A stretch of DNA of 64,000 bases from Longispora sp047121295 (GTDB lineage Bacteria > Actinomycetota > Actinomycetes > Mycobacteriales > Micromonosporaceae), in assembly GCF_047121295.1 (NCBI RefSeq), contig NZ_CP139447.1:1364001-1428000 (forward strand). The letters are read 5' to 3'. A program made the position numbers and the translations under genes. This document shows, piece by piece, positions 34,004-42,091 of this stretch; the first letter of the stretch is position 1; each line of letters begins with the position of its first letter. The notes under the pieces were generated by a model. The model was given only the letters and a program-made list of their open reading frames with translations, did not search any database and had not been told where the DNA came from.

Positions 34004-35401
34004 ATGACTAGCCAGCAACAGGGGCATTCCCTCGAAGAGTTCGGATACCCTCAGGAGCTCAAAAGGTCGCTGAGCTTCACCGATCTCCTGTTCTACGGGC
34101 TCATCTTCATGGTCCCGATCGCGCCGTTCGCCATTTTCGGCCAGGTTTATCAGGCCTCCGGTGGCATGGTCGCCCTCGCCTACGCCATCGGCGCCGTCGC
34201 GATGATGTTCACCGCGCTGTCGTACGCGCAGATGTCCAAGGCGTTCCCGATGGCGGGTTCGGTCTACACCTACGCGGGGCGCGGCATCGGGGCGCCGGTC
34301 GGCTTCCTCGCCGGCTGGGCGATCCTGCTGGACTACATCCTGGTACCGGGCCTGCTGTACCTCGTCGCCTCGATCGCCATGCACGCCACCATATCGGCCA
34401 TTCCGGTCTGGATCTGGCTGATCCTGTTCGTGGCCGTGAACACCGTCGTGAACTACATGGGCATCAAGCTCACCGCGACGGTCACCAAGGTGCTGCTCAT
34501 CGGTGAGCTCATCGTCCTGGTGATCTTCCTGGCGGTCGGGTTCGTCGCGCTGGCGCAGGGCAAGGGCAACGGGCGGGCGTTCAGCGCGTTGTTCGACGGT
34601 GGCACGTTCTCCTGGCCGCTGATCTTCGGCGCGGTGTCCGTCGCGGCGCTGTCCTTCCTCGGCTTCGACGGCATCGCGATGCTGTCCGAGGAGAACAAGG
34701 GCAACGAGCGCCAGATCGGCCGCTCGATGATCGCGGCGCTGGCGATGGCCGGACTGTTGTTCTTCGTCCAGACCTGGGTGGCGTCCCTGTTCGTCACCGA
34801 CTCCGCGGCTCTGATCGCGAAGGGCGACGCCGACGGGGTGGCGTTCTACAGCGCGGCCGAGGTGGCCGGCGGACACTGGCTGGCCGTGCTCACCGCTGTC
34901 ACCACCGCCATCGCGTGGGGCTTCGCCGACTCCCTCGTCGCGCAGGTCGCCACCTCGCGCCTGATCTTCGCCATGGCCCGCGACCGGCAGCTGCCGTCGT
35001 TCCTGGCCCGGATCAACGTGCGCCGTGGCGTGCCGGGCAACGCGATCCTGCTGGTCAGCGGCATCTCCCTGGCGCTCGGCCTGTTCATGAGCACCCGGCC
35101 CGAGGGCATCGGCGACCTCAGCTCGATGATCAACTTCGGCGCGATGTTCGCCTTCCTGGTTCTGCACGTGGCCGTGATCTGGCACTTCCTGGTCAAGAAG
35201 AAGAGCAGGGACTACCTGCGCCACCTGGTGTTCCCGCTGGTCGGCTTCGGCATCCTCGCCTACGTCGTCTACAACGCGAAGGTCGCGGCGACCCGGCTGG
35301 GCGGCGCCTGGATCCTGCTCGGTGTGGTTATCCTCATCGGCCTGTACGTCTTCGGCCGCCGGCCGAAGCTCTCCGGTCTCAGTGGTGAGGAATCGGCTTG
35401 A
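34004..35401 (+). CDS. APC-family amino acid/amide permease
   Basis: 465 residues with about twelve membrane helices. The first helix has the APC signature LSFTDLLFYGLIFMVPIAPFAIFG, helix 3 region SYAQMSKAFPMAGSVYTYAGRGIG, helix 6 SFLGFDGIAMLSEENKG and FADSLVAQVATSRLIFAMARDRQLP. Its stop overlaps the TTG start of the acetamidase gene, so the transported compound is probably the amidase substrate or an amine. Substrate not determined. Confidence 0.9.
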   Translation: MTSQQQGHSLEEFGYPQELKRSLSFTDLLFYGLIFMVPIAPFAIFGQVYQASGGMVALAYAIGAVAMMFTALSYAQMSKAFPMAGSVYTYAGRGIGAPVGFLAGWAILLDYILVPGLLYLVASIAMHATISAIPVWIWLILFVAVNTVVNYMGIKLTATVTKVLLIGELIVLVIFLAVGFVALAQGKGNGRAFSALFDGGTFSWPLIFGAVSVAALSFLGFDGIAMLSEENKGNERQIGRSMIAALAMAGLLFFVQTWVASLFVTDSAALIAKGDADGVAFYSAAEVAGGHWLAVLTAVTTAIAWGFADSLVAQVATSRLIFAMARDRQLPSFLARINVRRGVPGNAILLVSGISLALGLFMSTRPEGIGDLSSMINFGAMFAFLVLHVAVIWHFLVKKKSRDYLRHLVFPLVGFGILAYVVYNAKVAATRLGGAWILLGVVILIGLYVFGRRPKLSGLSGEESA

Positions 35402-36396
35402 ACCTCGTAACCTACCGGCCCACGCCGGAGGACTACGCGTACACGTTCGGCGGCCGGGCCCCCGTGGCCCGGCTCCGGGCCGGCGACGCGCTGTCCGTCT
35501 ACACCGAGGACTGCTTCGGCGGCAAGGTGCTCGGCTATGACGACTTCCCCTCCCAGGTGTGCGAGTTCCCGTACCTGAACCCGGTCACCGGGCCGTTCTT
35601 TGTCGAGGGCGCGGAGCCCGGCGACACCCTCGCCGTGCACTTCGTGTCCATCACCCCCGCGCGGGACCGGGCCGTGTCCACCACGTTCCCGCACTTCGGG
35701 GCGCTGACGTCCACGTCGCACACGGCGTCGCTGCAGCCCCCTCTCGAAGAACGCATCTGGGTGTACGAGCTGGACGTCGCCAAGGGCGTCGCCCGGTACT
35801 CGGCGCGCAACAGCGACTACACGGTCGACCTGCCGCTGGACCCGATGCACGGCACGGTCGGGGTGGCCCCGGCCGCGTTCGAGTCCCGGATGACGATCAC
35901 CCCGGACGCGCACGGCGGGAACATGGACAGCCCGGAGCTGCGCGCGGGCGTGACGGCGTACTTCGGGGTCAACGTCCCCGGCGCGCTGTTCGCCCTCGGC
36001 GACGGGCACGCCCGGCAGGGGCACGGCGAGGTGTGCGGCACGGCCGTGGAGTCGGCGATGAACACCGTCGTGATCGTGGACGTGATCAAGGGGGAGGCCA
36101 CGCCGTGGCCGCGCCTGGAGTCCGACGCCGCGATCATGTCCACCGGGTCGGCTCGGCCGCTGGAGGACGCGTACCGGATCAGCCAGCACGACCTGGTCAC
36201 CTGGGTGAGCGGGCTGACCGGCCTGGACGCCCTCGACGCCTACCAGCTCGTCAGCCAGGCGGGCGAGGCGCCGGTCGGCAATGTCTGCGACCCGAACTAC
36301 ACAATGCTGGCCAAGATCGACAAGTCCGTCTTGCGGGGGGCGCTCCCGTACCACGGGGTGCACGACAGACTTCGGGCTGTTGCTGCGAGGATCTGA
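35398..36396 (+). CDS. Acetamidase/formamidase family amidase
   Basis: 332 residues with the FmdA/AmdA pattern: VEGAEPGDTLAVHFVSITPARDRAVS, LPLDPMHGTVGVAPA, TPDAHGGNMDSPELRAGVTAYFGVNVPGALFALGDGHARQGHGEVCGTAVES (metal-binding Asp, His and Glu). The family hydrolyses formamide, acetamide or similar short amides to ammonia and an acid. It starts with TTG at 35398 overlapping the permease TGA (TTGA), a rare start that relies on coupling. Ammonia supply from amides is the likely role of this cluster. Confidence 0.9.
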   Translation: MNLVTYRPTPEDYAYTFGGRAPVARLRAGDALSVYTEDCFGGKVLGYDDFPSQVCEFPYLNPVTGPFFVEGAEPGDTLAVHFVSITPARDRAVSTTFPHFGALTSTSHTASLQPPLEERIWVYELDVAKGVARYSARNSDYTVDLPLDPMHGTVGVAPAAFESRMTITPDAHGGNMDSPELRAGVTAYFGVNVPGALFALGDGHARQGHGEVCGTAVESAMNTVVIVDVIKGEATPWPRLESDAAIMSTGSARPLEDAYRISQHDLVTWVSGLTGLDALDAYQLVSQAGEAPVGNVCDPNYTMLAKIDKSVLRGALPYHGVHDRLRAVAARI

Positions 36397-36398
36397 AC

Positions 36399-37016
36399 GT
36401 GCCCCTAGGCGATGACCTGTATCTGCTGGCTCACTCCAGCGAAGGCAAACCGTACGTCCACCTGCCCTCGCTGAGTGTCGGCCTGGCTACTGCCGTCCTG
36501 ATCGAACTCATGCTCGCGGGGAGGATCGGTGTCAGCGAAGGCCGGGTGATCGGCTATGAGCGGCGCCCGATCAACCTGTCCGTCGCGGACAGTGCCCTCG
36601 GCGCGATCTTCGCCGGCCCGAACCAGACGCCGAACTTCTGGCTACGGGCCGTCGCCTCCGACAGTTACGACCGGATCTCCGGCGCGCTCACGGCCTCGGG
36701 TCTGCTCCGCAAGGTGCAGACCCGCAGGCTGGGGCTGGTCCCGGTCACCCGGATCCAGCCCGTGGACCCGGAGATGGCCGTCCGGATCCGCGCCCGGCTG
36801 CGCTACGCCCTGCGCGGCCCGGACGAGGTCCCGGTCGCCGACGCGGCGCTGTGCGCCATCGTCGACATCGTGGGGCTGGAGAGCCGGGTGTTCCTCGACG
36901 GCCTGCCCGCCGGCCACCTGGCCGCCGTGTCCGCCGCGCTGCACCCCATGCTGCGGGCGGTCCTCGGCGCCGCCGAGCACGAAATTGCGCAGGCGGCGAT
37001 GTCGGCGTACCGCTAG
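36399..37016 (+). CDS. GPP34 (GOLPH3-like) family protein
   Basis: 205 residues with the GPP34 pattern: LGDDLYLLAHSSEGKPYVHLPSLSVGLATAVLIELMLAGRIGVSEGRVI, then SGLLRKVQTRRLGLVPVTRIQPVDPEMAVRIRARLRYALRGPDEVPVADAALCAIV and a helical end. Eukaryotic relatives bind phosphatidylinositol-4-phosphate; the many actinobacterial copies have no settled role. GAGGA (36386-36390) precedes GTG 36399, only two bases after the amidase stop. Its own TAG stop is the start of the next gene's -10 box. Confidence 0.88.
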   Translation: MPLGDDLYLLAHSSEGKPYVHLPSLSVGLATAVLIELMLAGRIGVSEGRVIGYERRPINLSVADSALGAIFAGPNQTPNFWLRAVASDSYDRISGALTASGLLRKVQTRRLGLVPVTRIQPVDPEMAVRIRARLRYALRGPDEVPVADAALCAIVDIVGLESRVFLDGLPAGHLAAVSAALHPMLRAVLGAAEHEIAQAAMSAYR

Positions 37017-37026
37017 ATTGGGCCGC
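37014..37026 (+). promoter_or_regulatory. Leaderless -10 promoter of the GNAT gene
   Basis: TAGATT (37014-37019), whose TAG is also the stop codon of the GPP34 gene, 7 bases, then GTG 37027. Confidence 0.6.
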
Positions 37027-37464
37027 GTGAGCGCGTACGAGATCGACGACGACCCGGCCCGGATCGACCGCGACGCCGCGTGGGCCTTCCTCTCCCAGCA
37101 CGTGTACTGGGGCCGCTGGCGCACCCGCGAGGTCTTCGACCGCCAGCTCGACCGCGCCTGGCGGCTCGTCGGCGTCTACGAGCGGGAGTCGGGCCGGATG
37201 ATCGGCTTCGCCAAGGCCACCTCCGACGGCGAGGCCCTGGCCTACCTCGGCGACGTGTACGTCGAGCCCGAGCACCGGGGCGCGGGGCTGGGTCGGGCGC
37301 TGGTCACGAGGATGGTCGAGGAGGGGCCGGGCGCGGACTTCCGCTGGATGCTGCACACGTCCGACATGCACCCGCTGTACGCGAAGCTGGGCTTCCGTGC
37401 CCCGGACCACACGTTCATGGAACGCCCGGCGTCCCCGGACCTCGGCCCCCGGCCGGTGCCCTAG
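37027..37464 (+). CDS. GNAT-family N-acetyltransferase
   Basis: 145 residues with the acetyl-CoA site LAYLGDVYVEPEHRGAGLGRALVTRMVEEG (R-G-x-G-L-G) and a C-terminal MHPLYAKLGFRAPDHTFMER. The N-terminal WAFLSQHVYWGRWRTREVFDRQLDRAWRLVGVYE is typical of small GNATs of unknown substrate. The stop shares a CTAG with the convergent Uma2 gene. Confidence 0.88.
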   Translation: MSAYEIDDDPARIDRDAAWAFLSQHVYWGRWRTREVFDRQLDRAWRLVGVYERESGRMIGFAKATSDGEALAYLGDVYVEPEHRGAGLGRALVTRMVEEGPGADFRWMLHTSDMHPLYAKLGFRAPDHTFMERPASPDLGPRPVP

Positions 37465-38081
37465 AGGTCCAGGGCGCGGACCAGCGGGGTCAGGTCGAGG
37501 TCGATGGGCCACGGCGCGTCCAGCGTGATGCGGTCGGTGAACTTTCCGCTCTCGACGTAGATGCCCGTCGTGGGGTCGATCTCGTGAGCGGTGACGAGGA
37601 GCCCGTCCTCGGTCTCGATCCGCCAGAACCACGGAACGCCGTATTCAGCGTAGTGCCGGGGCTTCAGAATCCGGTCCATACTGCGGGTCGTTGGTGACAC
37701 GACTTCGCCCACGAGGACGACTTCGTGTGCGTCGAACTGATGCCGATCCTTCCCGCCAAGTGTGTTGACCCTGACCGCAAGGATGTCTGGAATGTAACGC
37801 AGATTGGGGGCGAGCCTGATCTCGACGGCTTGGGTCACGCCGATGTCGACCGGCGCTGATTGGAACAGGTCGGCTGCCAGCAACGCGGTCAGGGTTTGAT
37901 GGGTTGCGTCCCGACCGGGCGGAATGTGCAGGACTCCGTCGATGAGCTCGGGGCGAAGATGGCCTTCGGGGAGGGCGTCATACTCCGCCGCCGTCATGCC
38001 GCCGTGCGCGACGTCATGACGGATCCGTGCGTGCGAGTCCTCGTGGTCGGGCGATCCATCGTCGAACCCATGTTCGGACAC
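37461..38081 (-). CDS. Uma2-family (DUF820) endonuclease-like protein
   Basis: 206 residues with the PD-(D/E)xK-like Uma2 pattern: MTAAEYDALPEGHLRPELIDGVLHIPPGRDATHQTLTALLAADL, TQAVEIRLAPNLRYIPDILAVR (catalytic Asp), EVVLVGEVVSPTTRSMDRILKPRHYAEYGVPWFWRIE. Uma2 proteins are abundant in cyanobacteria and actinobacteria; their function is unsettled. GTG 38081 is supported by TATTGT at leaderless spacing. The gene has more A/T-ending codons than its neighbours, which hints at transfer. Confidence 0.85.
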   Translation of the reverse strand: MSEHGFDDGSPDHEDSHARIRHDVAHGGMTAAEYDALPEGHLRPELIDGVLHIPPGRDATHQTLTALLAADLFQSAPVDIGVTQAVEIRLAPNLRYIPDILAVRVNTLGGKDRHQFDAHEVVLVGEVVSPTTRSMDRILKPRHYAEYGVPWFWRIETEDGLLVTAHEIDPTTGIYVESGKFTDRITLDAPWPIDLDLTPLVRALDL

Positions 38082-38093
38082 GCGAAGACAATA
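38082..38093 (-). promoter_or_regulatory. Leaderless -10 promoter of the Uma2 gene
   Basis: On the minus strand TATTGT (38093-38088) is 6 bases before GTG 38081. Confidence 0.5.
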
Positions 38094-38147
38094 GTCGGGT
38101 TTCGTCCATGATCGCCACTGGGTCGCCGTCGGTTTGACCCTCCACGC

Positions 38148-38159
38148 TATGATGCCATC
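38148..38159 (+). promoter_or_regulatory. Leaderless -10 promoter of the leuS leader peptide
   Basis: TATGAT (38148-38153), close to the TATAAT consensus, ends 6 bases before ATG 38160. Confidence 0.65.
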
Positions 38160-38198
38160 ATGACCGGGTTCTTCCTGCTCCTTAGCGAGCCGTGCTGA
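38160..38198 (+). CDS. Leucine-rich leader peptide upstream of leuS
   Basis: The 12-codon frame MTGFFLLLSEPC starts where transcription is predicted to begin and has three successive Leu codons (CTG CTC CTT, 38175-38183). Its stop lies in the left arm of the first RNA hairpin. Such a peptide upstream of a terminator and leucyl-tRNA synthetase is the layout of ribosome-mediated attenuation: shortage of charged tRNA-Leu would stall the ribosome at these codons. Confidence 0.7.
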   Translation: MTGFFLLLSEPC

Positions 38199-38217
38199 CG
38201 GGTCCAACCAGCACGGC
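38189..38217 (+). promoter_or_regulatory. Anti-antiterminator stem of the leuS attenuator
   Basis: GCCGTGCTG (38189-38197) pairs perfectly with CAGCACGGC (38209-38217). An alternative, weaker pairing of GCACGG (38211-38216) with CTGTGT (38226-38231) would occupy the loop of the terminator hairpin and could be the antiterminator. Confidence 0.6.
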
Positions 38218-38219
38218 GC

Positions 38220-38244
38220 CCCCTCCTGTGTGAGGGGTTTTTTT
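38220..38244 (+). terminator. Intrinsic terminator (attenuator) upstream of leuS
   Basis: CCCCTC (38220-38225) pairs with GAGGGG (38232-38237), followed by seven T residues (38238-38244). A T-run this long is exceptional in this GC-rich window. Confidence 0.8.
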
Positions 38245-38299
38245 ATGCCCGGGGACCGGGCGCGACGACACGTCCGACCGCAATCCACAGGTGGAGACA

Positions 38300-41119
38300 A
38301 TGAGCGAGACAGACACCCCGGCCTTCCGGTACACGGCTGCCATGGCCCAGGACATCGAGCTGCGCTGGCAGGAGATCTGGGCCGCCAACGGCACCTTCCA
38401 CGCGCCCAACCCCACCGGCGAGCTGGCCGACCCGGCCCACCCGCGCGCGCACGCGCCGAAGCTGTTCGTGCTGGACATGTTCCCGTTCCCGTCGGGGGCC
38501 GGGCTGCACGTCGGGCACCCGCTGGGCTACATCGCCACGGACGTCTACTCCCGGTTCCAGCGGATGGCCGGCTTCAACGTGCTGCACCCGATGGGGTTCG
38601 ACTCGTTCGGGCTGCCGACGGAGCAGTACGCGGTGCAGACCGGCACGCACCCGCAGATCACCACGGACCGCAACATCATCCGGTACAAGCAGCAGCTGCG
38701 CCGGCTGGGCCTGGGCTACGACGAGCGGCGCTCGTTCGCGACGACCGACCCGGAGTACTACCGCTGGACCCAGTGGATCTTCCTGAAGTGCTTCAACTCG
38801 TGGTATGACCCGGAGCAGGACAAGGCCCGGCCGATCGAGACCCTGGTCGAGAAGCTGTCGGCCGAGCCCGGCTGGGCGGAGAAGTCGGCGGGTGAGCGCC
38901 GGCAGGCGATCGACGAGCACCGGCTGGCCTATGTCTCGCACGCCCCGGTCAACTGGTGCCCGGGCCTGGGCACGGTGCTGGCGAACGAGGAGATCACCTC
39001 CGAGGGCCGGTCCGAGCGGGGCAACTTCCCGGTCTTCAAGCGCAACCTGAAGCAGTGGATGATGCGGATCACCGCGTACGGGGACCGGCTGCTGACCGAC
39101 CTGGAGGCGCTGGACTGGCCCGAGTCGGTCAAGACGATGCAGCGCACCTGGATCGGCAAGTCCACGGGCGCGCACGTCGACTTCGCCTCCCCGGCCGGTG
39201 ACATCCGGGTGTTCACCACCCGGCCCGACACCCTGTTCGGCGCGACGTACATGGTGCTGGCGCCCGAGCACGAGCTGGTCGACGCGCTGGTCCCCGACGC
39301 GTGGCCGGCCGGTGCCGGCGAGCGGTGGACCGGGGGGCACGCGACCCCGGCGGAGGCCGTGGCGGCGTACCGCAAGTTCGCGGCGACGAAGAGCGACCTG
39401 GAGCGGCAGACCGAGGGCAAGGACAAGACGGGCGTCTTCACCGGCGCGTACGGGACCAACCCGGTCAACGGCGCCGAGGTGCCGATCTTCATCGCGGACT
39501 ACGTGCTGGCCGGCTACGGCACCGGCGCGATCATGGCCGTGCCGGCGCAGGACACCCGGGACTGGGAGTTCGCCGAGGCGTTCGGCCTGCCCATCGTCCG
39601 CACGGTGCAGCCGCCGGCCGACTGGGAGTCCGGTCCGTTCACCGGCGACGGCGTCGCGATCAACAGCGCCACGCCCGAGGGCTTCACCGGCGGCCCGGCG
39701 ATCAGCCTGGACGGGCTGGCCGTCGCCGAGGCCAAGGCGAGGATCATCACCTGGCTGGAGGAGACCGGGCGCGGGGTCGGCGCGACCACGTTCCGGCTGC
39801 GCGACTGGCTGTTCAGCCGCCAGCGGTACTGGGGCGAGCCGTTCCCGATCGTGTACGACGCCGACGGCTTCGCGCACGCCGTGCCCGAGTCGATGCTGCC
39901 CGTCGTGCTGCCCGAGATCGACGACTTCTCGCCGAAGACGTTCGAGGCCGACGACGCGAACAGCTCGCCGGAGCCGCCGCTGGGCCGGGCCACCGACTGG
40001 ATCACGGTCGAGCTGGACCTGGGCGACGGGGTCCAGACGTACACCCGCGAGACGAACACGATGCCCAACTGGGCGGGCTCCTGCTGGTACGAGATGCGTT
40101 ACCTGGACCCGGCCAACTCCGAGGCGTTCGTCGGCGCGGAGAACGAGCGGTTCTGGATGGGCCCGAAGTCCGACGGCGACCCGGGCGGCGCGGACCTGTA
40201 CGTCGGCGGCGTCGAGCACGCCGTCCTGCACCTGCTGTACGCCCGGTTCTGGCAGAAGGTCGTCCACGACCTGGGCTACGTCTCCGCCAAGGAGCCGTTC
40301 CGCAGGCTGTTCAACCAGGGCTACGTCGACGCGTACGTGTACCGCGACAGCCGGGAGTTCCCGGTCGAGGCGGCCGAGGTCACCGAGCGCGACGGCAAGT
40401 ACTTCTTCGGCGGCGAGGAGGTCAGGCGCAGCTACGGCAAGATGGGCAAGTCCCTGAAGAACGTGGTGACCCCCGACAGCATGTGCGAGGAGTACGGCGC
40501 GGACACCTTCCGGGTGTACGAGATGTCGATGGGCCCGCTGGACGTCAACCGGCCGTGGGAGACCCGGGCCGTGGTCGGCGCGCAGCGGTTCCTGCAGCGG
40601 GTGTGGCGGCTGGTCATCGACGAGGAGACCGGCGAGGTCCGGGTCGGCGACGAGCCGGCCGACGAGGCGACCCGCAAGCTGCTGCACCGGACGATCGACG
40701 GCGTCCGGGCCGACACGACCGAGCTGCGCTTCAACACCGCGATCGCCAAGCTGATCGGCCTGACCAACCACGTCACCGGGCTGGCCGTGCCGCCCCGCGA
40801 GGTCGTGGAGCCGCTGGTCGCGATGGTGGGGCCGTTCGCGCCGCACCTGGCCGAGGAGCTGTGGGCCCGGCTGGGCCACGACGGCGGGCTGTCCTACGTG
40901 GACTTCCCGGTGGCCGACCCGGCCCAGCTGGTCGCCGACACGGTGACCTACCCGGTGCAGGTCAACGGCAAGGTCCGGGGCCGGATCGAGGTGGCGGCGG
41001 ACCTGCCCGAGGCGGAGGTGCAGGCGGCGGCGCTGGCGGAGATCGCGGCCAGCCTGGACGGTCGTACCCCGAAGAAGGTCATCGTGGTGAAGGGCCGGAT
41101 GGTCTCGGTCGTCCTGTGA
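38300..41119 (+). CDS. leuS: Leucyl-tRNA synthetase
   Basis: A 939-residue class Ia synthetase. The HIGH motif region is FPFPSGAGLHVGHPLGY near residue 65, the CP1 editing domain contains FTTRPDTLFGATYMVLAPEHE and the conserved GYGTGAIMAVPAQDTRDWEFA, and the KMSKS loop is GKMGKSLKN. The tRNA-binding and C-terminal domain end QVNGKVRGRIEVAADL. ATG 38300 follows AGGTGGAG (38289-38296); GTG 38291 overlaps that site and is less likely. Expression is probably set by the attenuator directly upstream, 56 bases beyond the terminator T-run. Confidence 0.97.
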   Translation: MSETDTPAFRYTAAMAQDIELRWQEIWAANGTFHAPNPTGELADPAHPRAHAPKLFVLDMFPFPSGAGLHVGHPLGYIATDVYSRFQRMAGFNVLHPMGFDSFGLPTEQYAVQTGTHPQITTDRNIIRYKQQLRRLGLGYDERRSFATTDPEYYRWTQWIFLKCFNSWYDPEQDKARPIETLVEKLSAEPGWAEKSAGERRQAIDEHRLAYVSHAPVNWCPGLGTVLANEEITSEGRSERGNFPVFKRNLKQWMMRITAYGDRLLTDLEALDWPESVKTMQRTWIGKSTGAHVDFASPAGDIRVFTTRPDTLFGATYMVLAPEHELVDALVPDAWPAGAGERWTGGHATPAEAVAAYRKFAATKSDLERQTEGKDKTGVFTGAYGTNPVNGAEVPIFIADYVLAGYGTGAIMAVPAQDTRDWEFAEAFGLPIVRTVQPPADWESGPFTGDGVAINSATPEGFTGGPAISLDGLAVAEAKARIITWLEETGRGVGATTFRLRDWLFSRQRYWGEPFPIVYDADGFAHAVPESMLPVVLPEIDDFSPKTFEADDANSSPEPPLGRATDWITVELDLGDGVQTYTRETNTMPNWAGSCWYEMRYLDPANSEAFVGAENERFWMGPKSDGDPGGADLYVGGVEHAVLHLLYARFWQKVVHDLGYVSAKEPFRRLFNQGYVDAYVYRDSREFPVEAAEVTERDGKYFFGGEEVRRSYGKMGKSLKNVVTPDSMCEEYGADTFRVYEMSMGPLDVNRPWETRAVVGAQRFLQRVWRLVIDEETGEVRVGDEPADEATRKLLHRTIDGVRADTTELRFNTAIAKLIGLTNHVTGLAVPPREVVEPLVAMVGPFAPHLAEELWARLGHDGGLSYVDFPVADPAQLVADTVTYPVQVNGKVRGRIEVAADLPEAEVQAAALAEIAASLDGRTPKKVIVVKGRMVSVVL

Positions 41120-41123
41120 CGCT

Positions 41124-41151
41124 GCGGGGGTGTGGGTGACCACACCCCCGC
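41124..41151. terminator. Bidirectional terminator between leuS and the MmyB-like gene
   Basis: A perfect 12-bp stem, GCGGGGGTGTGG (41124-41135) with 41140-41151, closed by a GTGA tetraloop of the stable GNRA class, lying 5 bases from each convergent stop codon. Confidence 0.85.
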
Positions 41152-41155
41152 GGAG

Positions 41156-41989
41156 TCAGAACAGCGGCGTCTTGTCCAGCGAGGCCAGCCGCACCGCGCT
41201 CTCGTCGTCGACCGGGGTGTAGACCACCATCCGGGTGTCCGGCGGCGTGCTCAGCGCCATGCCGGTCGCGTGCAGCCGGATCTCCCCGTCGGCCCTCGGG
41301 TGCCGGAAGATCTTCACCCGGGGCTCGTTGTCGGCGACGTCATGCGCGGCCCACAGCCGGACGAACTCGGAACTGCGGTCACTGAGCCGGCGGATGAAGT
41401 CGGTCCACGCCGGCTCGCCGACGTGCCGGCCGTAGCCCGCGCGCAGGGTGGCCACCATCTTCGGCAACTCGGCGTCGCGGTTGACGAACGGGCTGTTCAC
41501 CGGGCGGCACACGAACGACTGCCACAGCGCGTTGCGCTCCTCCACCGGGGCCTGCACGAGGTTGGGGAACAGGCACTCGAACGGGTCGTTCCAGGCCAGG
41601 AGGTCGTACCGGCTGTTGTTCACGCACGCGGCGAGCGGGGCCAGCCCGTCGAGGATGAGCTGGACGGGGGCCGGCACCGCGACGTCGTCGGCGGACAGGG
41701 CCGGGACGGAGGGCACGTCGGCGAGGCGGTAGAGGTGCAGCTTCTCGGCCTGGTCCAGGCACAGCGTACGGGCGATCGCGTCGAGGACCTGGGCGCTGAC
41801 GTTGATCGGCCGGCCCTGCTCCAGCCAGGTGTACCAGGTCACGCCCACCCCGGCGAGCTGCGCCACCTCCTCGCGGCGCAGCCCCGGCGTCCGGCGGCGG
41901 AAGCCGGGTGGCAGGCCGACGGTCTCTGGGCTGATCCGGTCGCGACGCGTCTTCAGGAACGCGGCGAGGTCGGTGCGGCGGGTCGTCAT
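41156..41989 (-). CDS. Xre-family regulator with MmyB-like ligand-binding domain
   Basis: 277 residues: an N-terminal helix-turn-helix (PGLRREEVAQLAGVGVTWYTWLEQGRPINVSAQVLDAIARTLCLD) followed by the MmyB PAS-like domain (YDLLAWNDPFECLFPNL, ALWQSFVCRPVNSPF, FVRLWAAHDV, ADGEIRLHATGMAL). MmyB-type regulators usually control an adjacent divergent transporter or dehydrogenase, here the MFS exporter. CATCAT (42001-41996) 6 bases before ATG 41989 is a possible variant leaderless -10 box. A likely operator lies between the two genes. Confidence 0.9.
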   Translation of the reverse strand: MTTRRTDLAAFLKTRRDRISPETVGLPPGFRRRTPGLRREEVAQLAGVGVTWYTWLEQGRPINVSAQVLDAIARTLCLDQAEKLHLYRLADVPSVPALSADDVAVPAPVQLILDGLAPLAACVNNSRYDLLAWNDPFECLFPNLVQAPVEERNALWQSFVCRPVNSPFVNRDAELPKMVATLRAGYGRHVGEPAWTDFIRRLSDRSSEFVRLWAAHDVADNEPRVKIFRHPRADGEIRLHATGMALSTPPDTRMVVYTPVDDESAVRLASLDKTPLF

Positions 41990-42031
41990 GCCACCATGAT
42001 GGGGGGTGTCGGGGACCCGTGCCAGGTGGTG

Positions 42032-42070
42032 CTGGTACCAGGATAACCAGGCTCTCGTTACCGGTACCAG
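42032..42070. promoter_or_regulatory. Paired palindromic operator between regulator and MFS gene
   Basis: CTGGTACCAG (42032-42041) is a perfect 10-bp palindrome, repeated with one change as CCGGTACCAG (42061-42070), 29 bases apart (nearly three helical turns). Position suggests binding by the divergent MmyB-like regulator. Confidence 0.5.
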
Positions 42071-42091
42071 GAATGGCGGAGCCTGGATCCC

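Noticed and set aside
38082..38299. A T-box riboswitch upstream of leuS
   Set aside because: No T-box consensus or specifier-loop architecture is visible and the region is too short; the Leu-rich leader peptide and terminator explain it better.
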